33,587 bases of DNA, taken from positions 1-33,587 of the forward strand of contig JAFMDE010000005.1 in the NCBI GenBank assembly GCA_017857425.1. The letters run 5' to 3'. Below, piece after piece: positions 19,458-26,331 of this stretch (its first letter is position 1; each line of letters opens with the position of its first letter). The notes under the pieces are model-generated. The model was not told the DNA's origin. It did not search any database and saw nothing but the letters and a program-made list of their open reading frames with translations. Position numbers and translations under genes: made by a program. Origin of the DNA: Akkermansiaceae bacterium. Lineage in GTDB: Bacteria; Verrucomicrobiota; Verrucomicrobiia; Verrucomicrobiales; Akkermansiaceae.

Positions 19458-20294
19458 TTAAAGCACAAAATCCTCGCCAAGGTAATGTTTTTGAGCGAGG
19501 GGGTTAGTGGCAATATCTTTGGCTTCGCCTTCGAGGATGAGTTGCCCCTCATGCAGTAAATAAGCATGGTCGGTAATGTGCAGGGTTTCACGCACATTGT
19601 GATCGGTAATTAAGATGGAAAGCCCATCTTGCTCACGTAAGTCTCGTACGATGGTTTGAATGTCACCTACGGCGATCGGGTCAACTCCACTAAAAGGCTC
19701 ATCGAGCATGAGTAGAGTGGGGTCTGTGCACAGAGATCGTGCGATGGTAAGGCGGCGCTTTTCACCTCCGGAAAGTGAGAGGGCTTCAGAATCTCGCAGC
19801 TTGGAAATATTAAAGCGCTCAAGTAATTGGTCAGCTCGGTGATGGCGCTCCTTGCGGCTGATATCTTTACGGGTCTCGAGCACAGCGAGGAGGTTGTCGA
19901 GCACGCTGAGGTGACGGAAGATGGATTCTTCTTGGGGCAAGTAGCCCATGCCTAGTCTGGCGCGTTTGTGCATGGGTAGCGTTGAAATATCATTGCCTGA
20001 GAAACTGACCACTCCGGCATCAGCGGGGATGAGGCCGGCGATCATATAAAAGCTGGTGGTTTTACCAGCTCCATTGGGGCCAAGGAGGCCAACGATTTCA
20101 CCTTCTCGCACACTCAGATTGACATTATTGACGACGGTGCGGCCAGCATAGGTTTTCATTAAACCGCGAGCTTCTAGTAGTGTTGGTGAGCTTCGGCGCG
20201 TCCCTGTATCCAGATGCAGAGTCGTGTGATCTGATGGTGGGGCGAGAGCTGGCTGCTGCTCAGTTGTTGAAGCGTCTGTTGTGGTTTCTGGCAT
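19458..20294 (-). CDS. lptB: LPS export ABC transporter ATP-binding protein
   Basis: Cytoplasmic ATPase that drives LPS extraction by LptFG. 278 residues from the ATG at 20294 (MPETTTDAST), chosen because the alternative at 20360 would run into the end of lptA. The ABC domain begins near residue 40 (LLEARGLMKTYAG) after a Thr/Pro-rich extension not usual in LptB. Walker A is GPNGAGKTT, Q-loop YLPQEESIFRHLSV (typical of LptB), signature LSGGEKRRLTIARSL, Walker B LLMLDEPFSGVDP, switch His in ILITDHNVRET. It begins 26 bases after the lptA stop. LptF and LptG are not in the window. Confidence 0.94.
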   Translation of the reverse strand: MPETTTDASTTEQQPALAPPSDHTTLHLDTGTRRSSPTLLEARGLMKTYAGRTVVNNVNLSVREGEIVGLLGPNGAGKTTSFYMIAGLIPADAGVVSFSGNDISTLPMHKRARLGMGYLPQEESIFRHLSVLDNLLAVLETRKDISRKERHHRADQLLERFNISKLRDSEALSLSGGEKRRLTIARSLCTDPTLLMLDEPFSGVDPIAVGDIQTIVRDLREQDGLSILITDHNVRETLHITDHAYLLHEGQLILEGEAKDIATNPLAQKHYLGEDFVL

Positions 20295-20320
20295 CGTTGT
20301 TCGTGTAGCTAGATTCTTTT

Positions 20321-21238
20321 TTAGCGAGATTCTTTTTGGGTGACAGCTTGCATTACCCACTTTCCCTTGCTGGTGATAATGCTTTCGATATCCTTGTCTT
20401 TCATTTGTATTCTAATCCATTGGCCATCCTCTCCGGCCTGAAGGTATTCATTGGCGCTCTGTTGAAGCGTGGGGCGCCCTCCTTTAAGAATCATTTCACC
20501 AGTTTTTGCATTGTAGCTGGCTATGTTACCGGAAGCGAGAAAGGGTTGATCATCACTATTTTTCCCAAGGATTTTGACGCTTCCTGTGGCGATGATTTCT
20601 TGGAGATCTCCGAGTTCCGAAAAGCTGCTGTCTTTTTGCTCTGGTATCGGCTCTGTTTTTTGAGGCTCGGCTCCCTTGGGTGCATTGTTCTTTTTTTCCT
20701 CCTTGGGGCTGTTGTCGAATAAGATTTTGAGTTCATCACTACACCTTAATTTGAAGTCAGAGTTAGACTCATCAAGCCTGATGTTTTTGAGATAGGCTAG
20801 TATTCCTTCTTCGTTGTCGAAATAGATGCCGCCATCACACTCTATCTTGATGGTGCTTAGCTCTTTCTCTTTATTTGCCGTCTTTTCGTCAGGACTGGTT
20901 TGATTGTCGGCTTGTGTTAGCTCTGTTACTGGCTCGGTTGGTATATTTTGTTCGAGCTTTTTGTCTTGGCCGCTGTGTTTGAGGAAGGCCTGAATTTTTT
21001 GGTCAGCCGCAGCAGAGCGCTCATCACTATGCAGAATAGCTTTTTCTGCTTTCTGCTGACGCGCTTCATTATTTTCAGCGATAGGCGCAGCATGCTTGTC
21101 GATGGCATCCAGTTTTTCCGTGGATGGTGGCTCAGGGGTTGCTGCTGTAAGCACGCAGGTCAGTGCCATCAACATCGCAGCAGTAGCCATCGTGGCGGAT
21201 GCCCATCGGGCATTTTCAGTGATGTGGTTAGGCTGCAT
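20321..21238 (-). CDS. lptA: LptA/OstA-like periplasmic LPS transport protein
   Basis: 305 residues from the ATG at 21238 (MQPNHITENARWASAT), which gives a signal peptide ending near LTAATPE; the open frame to 21532 overlaps lptC and is not protein-like. After an Ala/Gln/Glu-rich linker (about residues 35-120) comes the beta-jellyroll OstA region: IKIECDGGIYFDNEEGILAY, a charged loop, IIATGSVKILGKNSDDQ, ASYNAKTGEMILKGGRPTL. The alternation of 'x-x-G-x-V/A' strands fits the LPS bridge protein LptA, and the position between lptC and lptB supports it. It is longer than the roughly 185-residue E. coli protein because of the linker. Confidence 0.85.
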   Translation of the reverse strand: MQPNHITENARWASATMATAAMLMALTCVLTAATPEPPSTEKLDAIDKHAAPIAENNEARQQKAEKAILHSDERSAAADQKIQAFLKHSGQDKKLEQNIPTEPVTELTQADNQTSPDEKTANKEKELSTIKIECDGGIYFDNEEGILAYLKNIRLDESNSDFKLRCSDELKILFDNSPKEEKKNNAPKGAEPQKTEPIPEQKDSSFSELGDLQEIIATGSVKILGKNSDDQPFLASGNIASYNAKTGEMILKGGRPTLQQSANEYLQAGEDGQWIRIQMKDKDIESIITSKGKWVMQAVTQKESR

Positions 21239-21272
21239 GGTTTGGTTTGGATTGAGTGTCGTGTAAGGGGAC

Positions 21273-21812
21273 TTAGGGCTTTGTGTCTGAAGCCTTAAGC
21301 GCTTTAAGATAAAATAAGGATGAAGCAGGACCAGTGATGAAGCCTTGTCCGGTGTTGATGTCATAGACCATGCCTGTTCCAGAGGCCTTGAAGTCTTCGC
21401 CGCTAATATAGATGGCTTCTTCTGCTTTAAGAATAGCGTCGTTTTCATGGTAGATGGCACGCCTGACCTTGGTGCGTGCCTGGACGCTGCCGTCTTGATC
21501 GTAAAGCTCCAGCGAGACGTCGCGTGCCTCAATGGTCTCGCCCCCGATCACTTCCATTCTTTCTGCATGGAGCAGAGAGAGAGGGTTAAAATTCTCATCG
21601 TATCGAGGTAGTCTTACCTGCCTTAAAATCGTATCGTTATGGAGTTGTCCTAGCAGGGCGATGTTGGATTTCTTTTTGGCGTCTTTTTGTTCAGACGATG
21701 CGGCGAGATCCTTCACGGATTGTTTGATTTTTTCTGACTCTTGAAGTTCCTTGGTTTGAAGATCCTTAGGTTTTTTGTCGTCCGTGCATGCGGTGAGCAA
21801 GACGCTCATCAT
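21273..21812 (-). CDS. lptC: LptC-like lipoprotein, start uncertain
   Basis: At least 179 residues. Beta-rich central region VSLELYDQDGSVQARTKVRR, AEEAIYISGEDFKASGTGMV, NTGQGFITGPASSLFYL resembles the LptC/OstA fold, and it precedes lptA-lptB. A lipobox LTAC lies only eight residues from the first ATG (21812), too short for a signal peptide. Reading upstream in frame gives SRLALLSCCVIGMMSVLLTAC, a good lipoprotein signal, but the frame contains no ATG, GTG or TTG between there and the kdsA stop. Either the gene starts at a rare codon (ATT/ATC/CTG) or a base is wrong. E. coli LptC is membrane-anchored rather than lipidated. Confidence 0.72.
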   Translation of the reverse strand: MMSVLLTACTDDKKPKDLQTKELQESEKIKQSVKDLAASSEQKDAKKKSNIALLGQLHNDTILRQVRLPRYDENFNPLSLLHAERMEVIGGETIEARDVSLELYDQDGSVQARTKVRRAIYHENDAILKAEEAIYISGEDFKASGTGMVYDINTGQGFITGPASSLFYLKALKASDTKP

Positions 21813-21910
21813 GCCAATGACACAGCATGACAGCAGGGCGAGCCGGCTTGTATCTGTGCAATGATGGAAGATTTTAGTGATGGTGACTTCTGGAGTTTGG
21901 AATCTAAAAT

Positions 21911-22726
21911 TTAATCGGTGCTGTGCGCTGCATGGTGGACGGCAAGCAAACGGGTAAGGACGGCTTCGATATCGGTAAGAGGAATTTGGTTGGGACCGTC
22001 TGAAAACGCTTTTTTAGGGTCTAAGTGAGTTTCCATGAAAACGCCATCTACTCCGGTGGCGATGGCGGCTCTTGCCAGAACGGGGGCAAGCTCTCCGTCT
22101 CCTCCGGTTGTGCCACCCTCTCCACCGGGGCGTTGCACAGAGTGGGTAGCGTCAAAGATCACTTTCATGCCCATGTCACGCATCCAATAAAGAGAGCGCA
22201 TGTCGGCCACAAGATTGTTGTATCCGAAGGTGGATCCACGTTCAGTGATGTAGAAATTCTCACAGTTAAATTCCTTCATCTTTCCGGCGATAGGCTTTAC
22301 ATCCCAAGGAGCGAGAAACTGTCCTTTTTTGATATTCACTGGACGTCCCGTTTTAGCACAGGCCTCCAGTAAGTCGGTTTGGCGACAGAGGAAGGCGGGG
22401 ATCTGCAAGAAGTCAACGGTCTCTGCCGCGATGGCGGCTTCCGCGGGTGTGTGGATGTCTGTGGTTACAGGTAGACCGAGTTCCTTACCTATTTCGCCTA
22501 GGATGCGGCAACCTTCGACGACACCAGGGCCACGGAAGGAGTCTACGGAAGTGCGGTTGGCCTTATCATAAGAGGCCTTAAAAATAAACTGGATGCCAGT
22601 GCGCTCAGCGATGTCTTTGAGAGAGCGTGCCATTTGCCAGGCAAATTCTTCAGATTCCAGTGCGCATGGGCCGAGGATAAAAAACGGGGCGGAAGGATCG
22701 AGGGTGAGATTGCCGATTTGACTCAT
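21911..22726 (-). CDS. kdsA: 3-deoxy-8-phosphooctulonate synthase (KDO-8-P synthase)
   Basis: Condenses phosphoenolpyruvate with arabinose-5-phosphate to make KDO-8-P for the lipopolysaccharide inner core. 271 residues from the ATG at 22726 (MSQIGNLTLD); the frame is open to 22777. Conserved segments: FILGPCALES, FKASYDKANRTS, GPGVVEGCRIL, VTTDIHTPAEA, NIKKGQFLAPWDV and FDATHSVQRPGG. The Cys in GPCALES, with KKGQFLAPWD, marks the metal-dependent class II enzymes (Aquifex-like); the metal-free E. coli enzyme has Asn there. It lies upstream of the lpt genes, linking LPS synthesis with export. Confidence 0.96.
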   Translation of the reverse strand: MSQIGNLTLDPSAPFFILGPCALESEEFAWQMARSLKDIAERTGIQFIFKASYDKANRTSVDSFRGPGVVEGCRILGEIGKELGLPVTTDIHTPAEAAIAAETVDFLQIPAFLCRQTDLLEACAKTGRPVNIKKGQFLAPWDVKPIAGKMKEFNCENFYITERGSTFGYNNLVADMRSLYWMRDMGMKVIFDATHSVQRPGGEGGTTGGDGELAPVLARAAIATGVDGVFMETHLDPKKAFSDGPNQIPLTDIEAVLTRLLAVHHAAHSTD

Positions 22727-22803
22727 GATAAATTGAAAAGGTCCATTTAAGTTAAGCATGAACAGGGCAAATGGCACGTTAAAACTGTGTCCACCCTGCT
22801 TTT

Positions 22804-23757
22804 TTACTTCACGCTGCTTGCTTCCTCACGCGCTAAGGTGGCAGCTCCTATGATTCCCGCATCATTACTAAATTGAGCGGGGATGATTTCTAGCCCATTG
22901 AGAAAAGCCGGGGCCAGTTGTTTTTGGATACTTTCCTTAAGTGGGTCAAAGAGAAGATGGGCAGCTTTAGCAACACCTCCACCTATGATAATAGCGGCAG
23001 GGTTGAGAAGCCAGCAGGCGTTGACAACGGTGCAAGCGAGTTTTTGGGCAATGCCTTGCCAGATTTCTACTGCGACTTGATCTCCCTGAGCTGCAGCTTG
23101 GGAGAGCGCCGCTGGTGTGCATTCTGTAATACTTTTATCAATGTTATGCTTGGCGTAGGTTTGGCGAGCGTCAGCGGCGATCTCGTTGTTGCCGATGTAA
23201 TCTTCGAGTGAGCCGAGGTTGCCGTAAGCGCCCTTCCGCCCAGAGTAATCAATCGATGTCTGGCCAAGCTCTCCAGCGACGGAATGAGCACCTCGGAGCA
23301 TGTGGCCATGCGTGATGATGCCGCCGCCCACACCCGTGCCCAGCGTGATGCAGACTAAGTGGTCCTTGCCCATGCCTGCTCCTACTTTCCACTCGGCATA
23401 GGCCATGCAATTGGCATCGTTTTCGACAGTCACGGGAAGCTTTGTGCGATCTTGTAAAATATCTCGCAGGGCAATGTTGGTCCAGCCTTTGACATTGGTG
23501 AGGTTGTGGATATTGCCGGTCTCGAAATCAACAAATCCTGGCACGCCTACTCCAATGGCGCAAATTTCAGGGTGGTGGGCACGTAGATCCTCGATGACGT
23601 ATACGATGGCATCGATCAAGGGTTGAGCTTCATTAAAATCCTCGGTGGCGATGGCCGGCGCCTGGGCGATCACTTCATGTCCCTGGACAACTCCAAATTT
23701 GACACTGGTGCCACCAAAATCGATGCCGAGAGATAGGGGTAGGGCTGTTTGGTTCAT
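22804..23757 (-). CDS. ROK family kinase (glucokinase-like), zinc cysteines absent
   Basis: 317-residue sugar kinase. The ATP phosphate motif is SLGIDFGGTSVKFGVV, the sugar-binding/catalytic strand is VENDANCMAYAEW with the base Asp, GTGVGGGIITHG is phosphate 2, and IIIGGGVAKAA the adenosine motif. The ROK consensus CxCGxxGCxE is degenerate: here RKGAYGNLGSLEDYIG, with all three zinc Cys replaced while the Gly-x-x-Gly-x-x-Glu skeleton remains. Glucose or another hexose is the likely substrate, but it is not proven. The start overlaps the coaX stop by 4 bases (ATGA), so the two are translationally coupled. Confidence 0.9.
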   Translation of the reverse strand: MNQTALPLSLGIDFGGTSVKFGVVQGHEVIAQAPAIATEDFNEAQPLIDAIVYVIEDLRAHHPEICAIGVGVPGFVDFETGNIHNLTNVKGWTNIALRDILQDRTKLPVTVENDANCMAYAEWKVGAGMGKDHLVCITLGTGVGGGIITHGHMLRGAHSVAGELGQTSIDYSGRKGAYGNLGSLEDYIGNNEIAADARQTYAKHNIDKSITECTPAALSQAAAQGDQVAVEIWQGIAQKLACTVVNACWLLNPAAIIIGGGVAKAAHLLFDPLKESIQKQLAPAFLNGLEIIPAQFSNDAGIIGAATLAREEASSVK

Positions 23758-24623
23758 GGGTATGATATATTCAGATGGGCGATGATTTTTAATCCTTCGA
23801 GGGTGAGGTCTGGAGCGAGATGAGCGATTTCATCCAAGCCACGAGTAATGAGTGGGGCGTCTCCGCCAGTGGCTATAACTAGCGGGTCGTTAGCAAATTC
23901 CTTGTTGAGATTGTGCAGAATTTCACGCACCAAACCACGGTATCCATAGACGGCTCCGGCCAGCATGGCCTGCTCAGTTGATTTGCCAATAGCGCATTCA
24001 GGTTCTTGCAGTGTGATGTGGGGGAGCAGGGCGGTACGATTTGCCAGCCCCTCTGTCATTGAGGCAAGGCCAGGGGCGATAACGCCTCCTTGGTAGGAGG
24101 GGTGGTTTGAAGCTTGCACTCCTCCCGCCCGCTGCGCGGACGCACTGTCGTTCGCTGGGGCTTGCACTTCTCCCGCCCGCTGCGCGGACGCACCGTCGTT
24201 CGCTGGGGCTTGCACTTCATTGGGTTCGTCCGCTGGGGCGATGACGTCGAAGGTTACGGCAGTGCCGAAGTCGAGTACGATGCAGGGGCTGCCGTAGAGG
24301 GTGTGGGCACCGACGGCGTTGGCCAGACGGTCTGCGCCGATTTGCTCGGGCTTGGGGTAGTTGATACCAATGGGAAGTTTGCTGAGGTGACTGAGCTGAT
24401 GGCAGGGTTTATTGCCGAGCCATGATGCGAGGATAGCTGCTTTTTGGGGAACCACGGAACTGATGATGGAAGCGTCCCAGCTGATATCTGCGAGGCATTC
24501 CTCTAATGAATTCGGGGAGATTTCTGGAGTGGCAATGATCGCACGCCATGGGTCGAGCTGATCGCCATCAGCTAGGGCAAACTTCGTCCGTGTGTTGGAG
24601 TTATCGACGATCAGGAGGCGCAT
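23754..24623 (-). CDS. coaX: Type III pantothenate kinase with in-frame repeat insertion
   Basis: First step of coenzyme A synthesis. 289 residues; usual CoaX proteins are about 250-260. The ASKHA nucleotide motif is LLIVDNSNTRTKFAL (consensus D-x-G-N-T; Gly is Ser here), then GINYPKPEQIGADRLANA, the second Asp motif IVLDFGTAVTFDVI, GGVIAPGLASMTEGL and VIATGGDAPLITRG. Between FDVIAPAD and GGVIAPGL, where family members have a short turn, there is an extra segment of about 45 residues made of two near-identical 16-residue repeats, EVQAPANDGASAQRAG and EVQAPANDSASAQRAG, plus a partial third. The insert is in frame and lies at a surface loop, so the enzyme probably still works. No Shine-Dalgarno. 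Confidence 0.93.
   Translation of the reverse strand: MRLLIVDNSNTRTKFALADGDQLDPWRAIIATPEISPNSLEECLADISWDASIISSVVPQKAAILASWLGNKPCHQLSHLSKLPIGINYPKPEQIGADRLANAVGAHTLYGSPCIVLDFGTAVTFDVIAPADEPNEVQAPANDGASAQRAGEVQAPANDSASAQRAGGVQASNHPSYQGGVIAPGLASMTEGLANRTALLPHITLQEPECAIGKSTEQAMLAGAVYGYRGLVREILHNLNKEFANDPLVIATGGDAPLITRGLDEIAHLAPDLTLEGLKIIAHLNISYP
24113..24238. repeat. 48-bp tandem repeat inside coaX, two and a partial copy
   Basis: Copy 1 is 24113-24160, copy 2 is 24161-24208; they differ at two of 48 positions. A third, internally shortened copy of 30 bases (24209-24238) shares both ends with the others. Each unit contains CCGC-TGC-GCGG (self-complementary) and is GC-richer than the rest of coaX. 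The length is a multiple of 3, so the reading frame survives. Confidence 0.93.
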
Positions 24624-24710
24624 AAGGAAAAGGGGATCATTCAGTATCTGGGGCGACTATAGATCGTGCTATGGGGTGATGGAAAGTACTCGATAGATAA
24701 AAAAGGATAT

Positions 24711-24743
24711 AAAAAAAGCCGGAGGAGCGATGCTCCCCCGGCT
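24711..24743 (-). terminator. Intrinsic terminator of amt1
   Basis: AGCCGGGGGAGC-ATC-GCTCCTCCGGCT on the minus strand, a 12-bp stem with one A/C mismatch, followed by seven T. It lies 22 bases after the stop codon of the first ammonium transporter gene and separates it from coaX. Confidence 0.93.
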
Positions 24744-24764
24744 AGTGGTTATTATGATGAGAAA

Positions 24765-26111
24765 TTAATCGTTGTATGCTGGGGAACCGTGTTCGGCAAT
24801 GTCCAGTCCCTCATGCTCTTCTTTTTCGTCTACCCGCACGCCCATGATGAGCTTGATGATTGAGAATACGATGATGGAGAAGATAAAGGCAGCAGCTGCT
24901 ACAGAGAGCACTCCGACAAGTTGGCCACCGATGGTGAAGCCACTCTCGGTGGTGTCGAACAGAGCACAGGCCAGAATTCCCCAAACACCGCAGATACCGT
25001 GGACGGAGATAGCTCCAACTGGGTCGTCGATCTTGATCTTGTCGAAGAACAGGATGGAGAACACTACGATGATACCTGCAATCAGTCCGATCAGCATAGC
25101 GCCGTTGGTCGATACGATGTCGGCATTAGCCGTGATACCTACCAGTCCAGCAAGGAATCCATTCAGAGCCATGGAAAGGTCTGGCTTCTTGAGGACGATC
25201 CAAGAGGTGAACATGGAGCCAAGTGCGCCAGTGCAAGCTGCGAGGGTCGTGGTGGTAAATACCAGTCCAAGAGGTCCAGGAGCAGCTGAGAGAACAGAAC
25301 CGCCGTTGAATCCGAACCATCCGAAGAAGAGGAGGAATACGCCGATAGTGGCGAGTGGTAGGTTGGATGGCAGGATGGGCTTCATGCCATTCTTAGTATA
25401 CTTGCCCTTCCGAGGTCCTAGGACGATAACACATGCGAGAGCTGCAAATCCACCGAAGGCATGGACTACTGCGGAACCAGCGAAGTCTTTGAAACCAGCG
25501 CCGCCGTTGAGGCTTCCCATCCAGCCGCCGCCCCAGTGCCAGGAGCCAACGATGGGGTAAGCGAGACCTACGAGCACAGTGGCGAAGATCATGAAGCTAG
25601 GTAGCTTGACACGTTCAGCGACAGCTCCGGACACGATCGTGGCAGCGGTAGCTGCAAACATGGCCTGGAAAATGAAATCACCGTAACCAGTCATTGCAAG
25701 GCCTACGCCTCCGTAACCAAAGGTGTCATCGATGTTGCCCTCACCGAAGGGGCCGCCGATACTAAACCAGCCATTGAAATCGCCTGGGTAGTGAGTATTG
25801 AAGCCGACAAGGCAGTAAGTGACGATACCGATTGCGATGATGAAGCAGTTTTTGAACAGGATGTTAACCGTGTTCTTTTTCTGAGTGAGGCCAGCCTCGA
25901 GAGAGGCAAAACCGAGGTGCATCAGAAACACGAGAGCTGCAGCGATGCAGGTCCAGAGCATGGATGTGGTGAAAAAGTCGAAGGCGTAGGCGTAATCACC
26001 CTGGCCTGCAACTAGCTCATCGTAGCCAGCTTTTGTTTCAGCATCGTCTGCGAGCAATGATCCTGTTCCTATTGCGAGGAAGGACAAGGGTAATATTGAT
26101 TTGGTAATCAT
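24765..26111 (-). CDS. Ammonium transporter, Amt family (first copy)
   Basis: 448 residues from the ATG at 26111 (MITKSILPLSFLAIG), which gives a signal peptide ending near SLLADD; the longer open frame to 26237 runs through the promoter. About eleven membrane helices follow. The pore twin histidines are in SAVVHAFGG and SVHGICGVW; the ammonium-recruiting region is FQAMFAATAATIVSGAVAER and the strong family motif FFGWFGFNGGS. The C-terminal tail EEHEGLDIAEHGSPAYND resembles that of the second Amt gene and is the region where PII (GlnK) regulates channels. No glnK is adjacent. A sigma-54 promoter lies upstream with a roughly 32-base leader. Confidence 0.96.
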   Translation of the reverse strand: MITKSILPLSFLAIGTGSLLADDAETKAGYDELVAGQGDYAYAFDFFTTSMLWTCIAAALVFLMHLGFASLEAGLTQKKNTVNILFKNCFIIAIGIVTYCLVGFNTHYPGDFNGWFSIGGPFGEGNIDDTFGYGGVGLAMTGYGDFIFQAMFAATAATIVSGAVAERVKLPSFMIFATVLVGLAYPIVGSWHWGGGWMGSLNGGAGFKDFAGSAVVHAFGGFAALACVIVLGPRKGKYTKNGMKPILPSNLPLATIGVFLLFFGWFGFNGGSVLSAAPGPLGLVFTTTTLAACTGALGSMFTSWIVLKKPDLSMALNGFLAGLVGITANADIVSTNGAMLIGLIAGIIVVFSILFFDKIKIDDPVGAISVHGICGVWGILACALFDTTESGFTIGGQLVGVLSVAAAAFIFSIIVFSIIKLIMGVRVDEKEEHEGLDIAEHGSPAYND

Positions 26112-26153
26112 GGGTAGGTTGGTTGTTGTTTTGTAGTATGAAAAAACAATTAC

Positions 26154-26170
26154 AGCATGAGGTGTGCCAA
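26154..26170 (-). promoter_or_regulatory. Sigma-54 promoter of amt1
   Basis: Minus strand TTGGCACACCTCATGCTG: GG (-24, bases 26168-26167), exactly ten bases, GC (-12, bases 26156-26155). It matches the consensus TGGCAC-N5-TTGC apart from A for the first T of the -12 box. Predicted transcription start is near 26143, about 32 bases before the ATG. Confidence 0.75.
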
Positions 26171-26209
26171 AACTGGATACGGAGAGGCTGAAAATACAAT
26201 TCAAGGTGT

Positions 26210-26225
26210 TGGCACGCATATTGCT
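26210..26225 (+). promoter_or_regulatory. Sigma-54 promoter of amt2
   Basis: TGGCACGCATATTGCT: a full match to TGGCACG-N4-TTGCW, with GG at 26211-26212, ten bases, and GC at 26223-26224. Predicted start near 26236, about 96 bases upstream of the ATG. It lies back to back with the minus-strand sigma-54 promoter, the two GG elements about 43 bases apart. No clear NtrC palindrome (GCAC-N-GTGC type) is visible between or beside them. Confidence 0.85.
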
Positions 26226-26331
26226 GTAGTCTGTCACACGCGCGCGAAAAATGCCGCTGCCCAGTAAATATTTTTCTTAATTAGCCGCCTAAGATTGTGG
26301 CTAGCTCATTAACACAAACCAAATAATAACT

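Noticed and set aside
24113-24238. Possible CRISPR array
   Set aside because: The repeats are directly contiguous with no spacers and are coding within coaX.
24772-25560. 262-codon plus-strand frame opposite amt1
   Set aside because: Antisense shadow of the ammonium transporter gene; no family resemblance.
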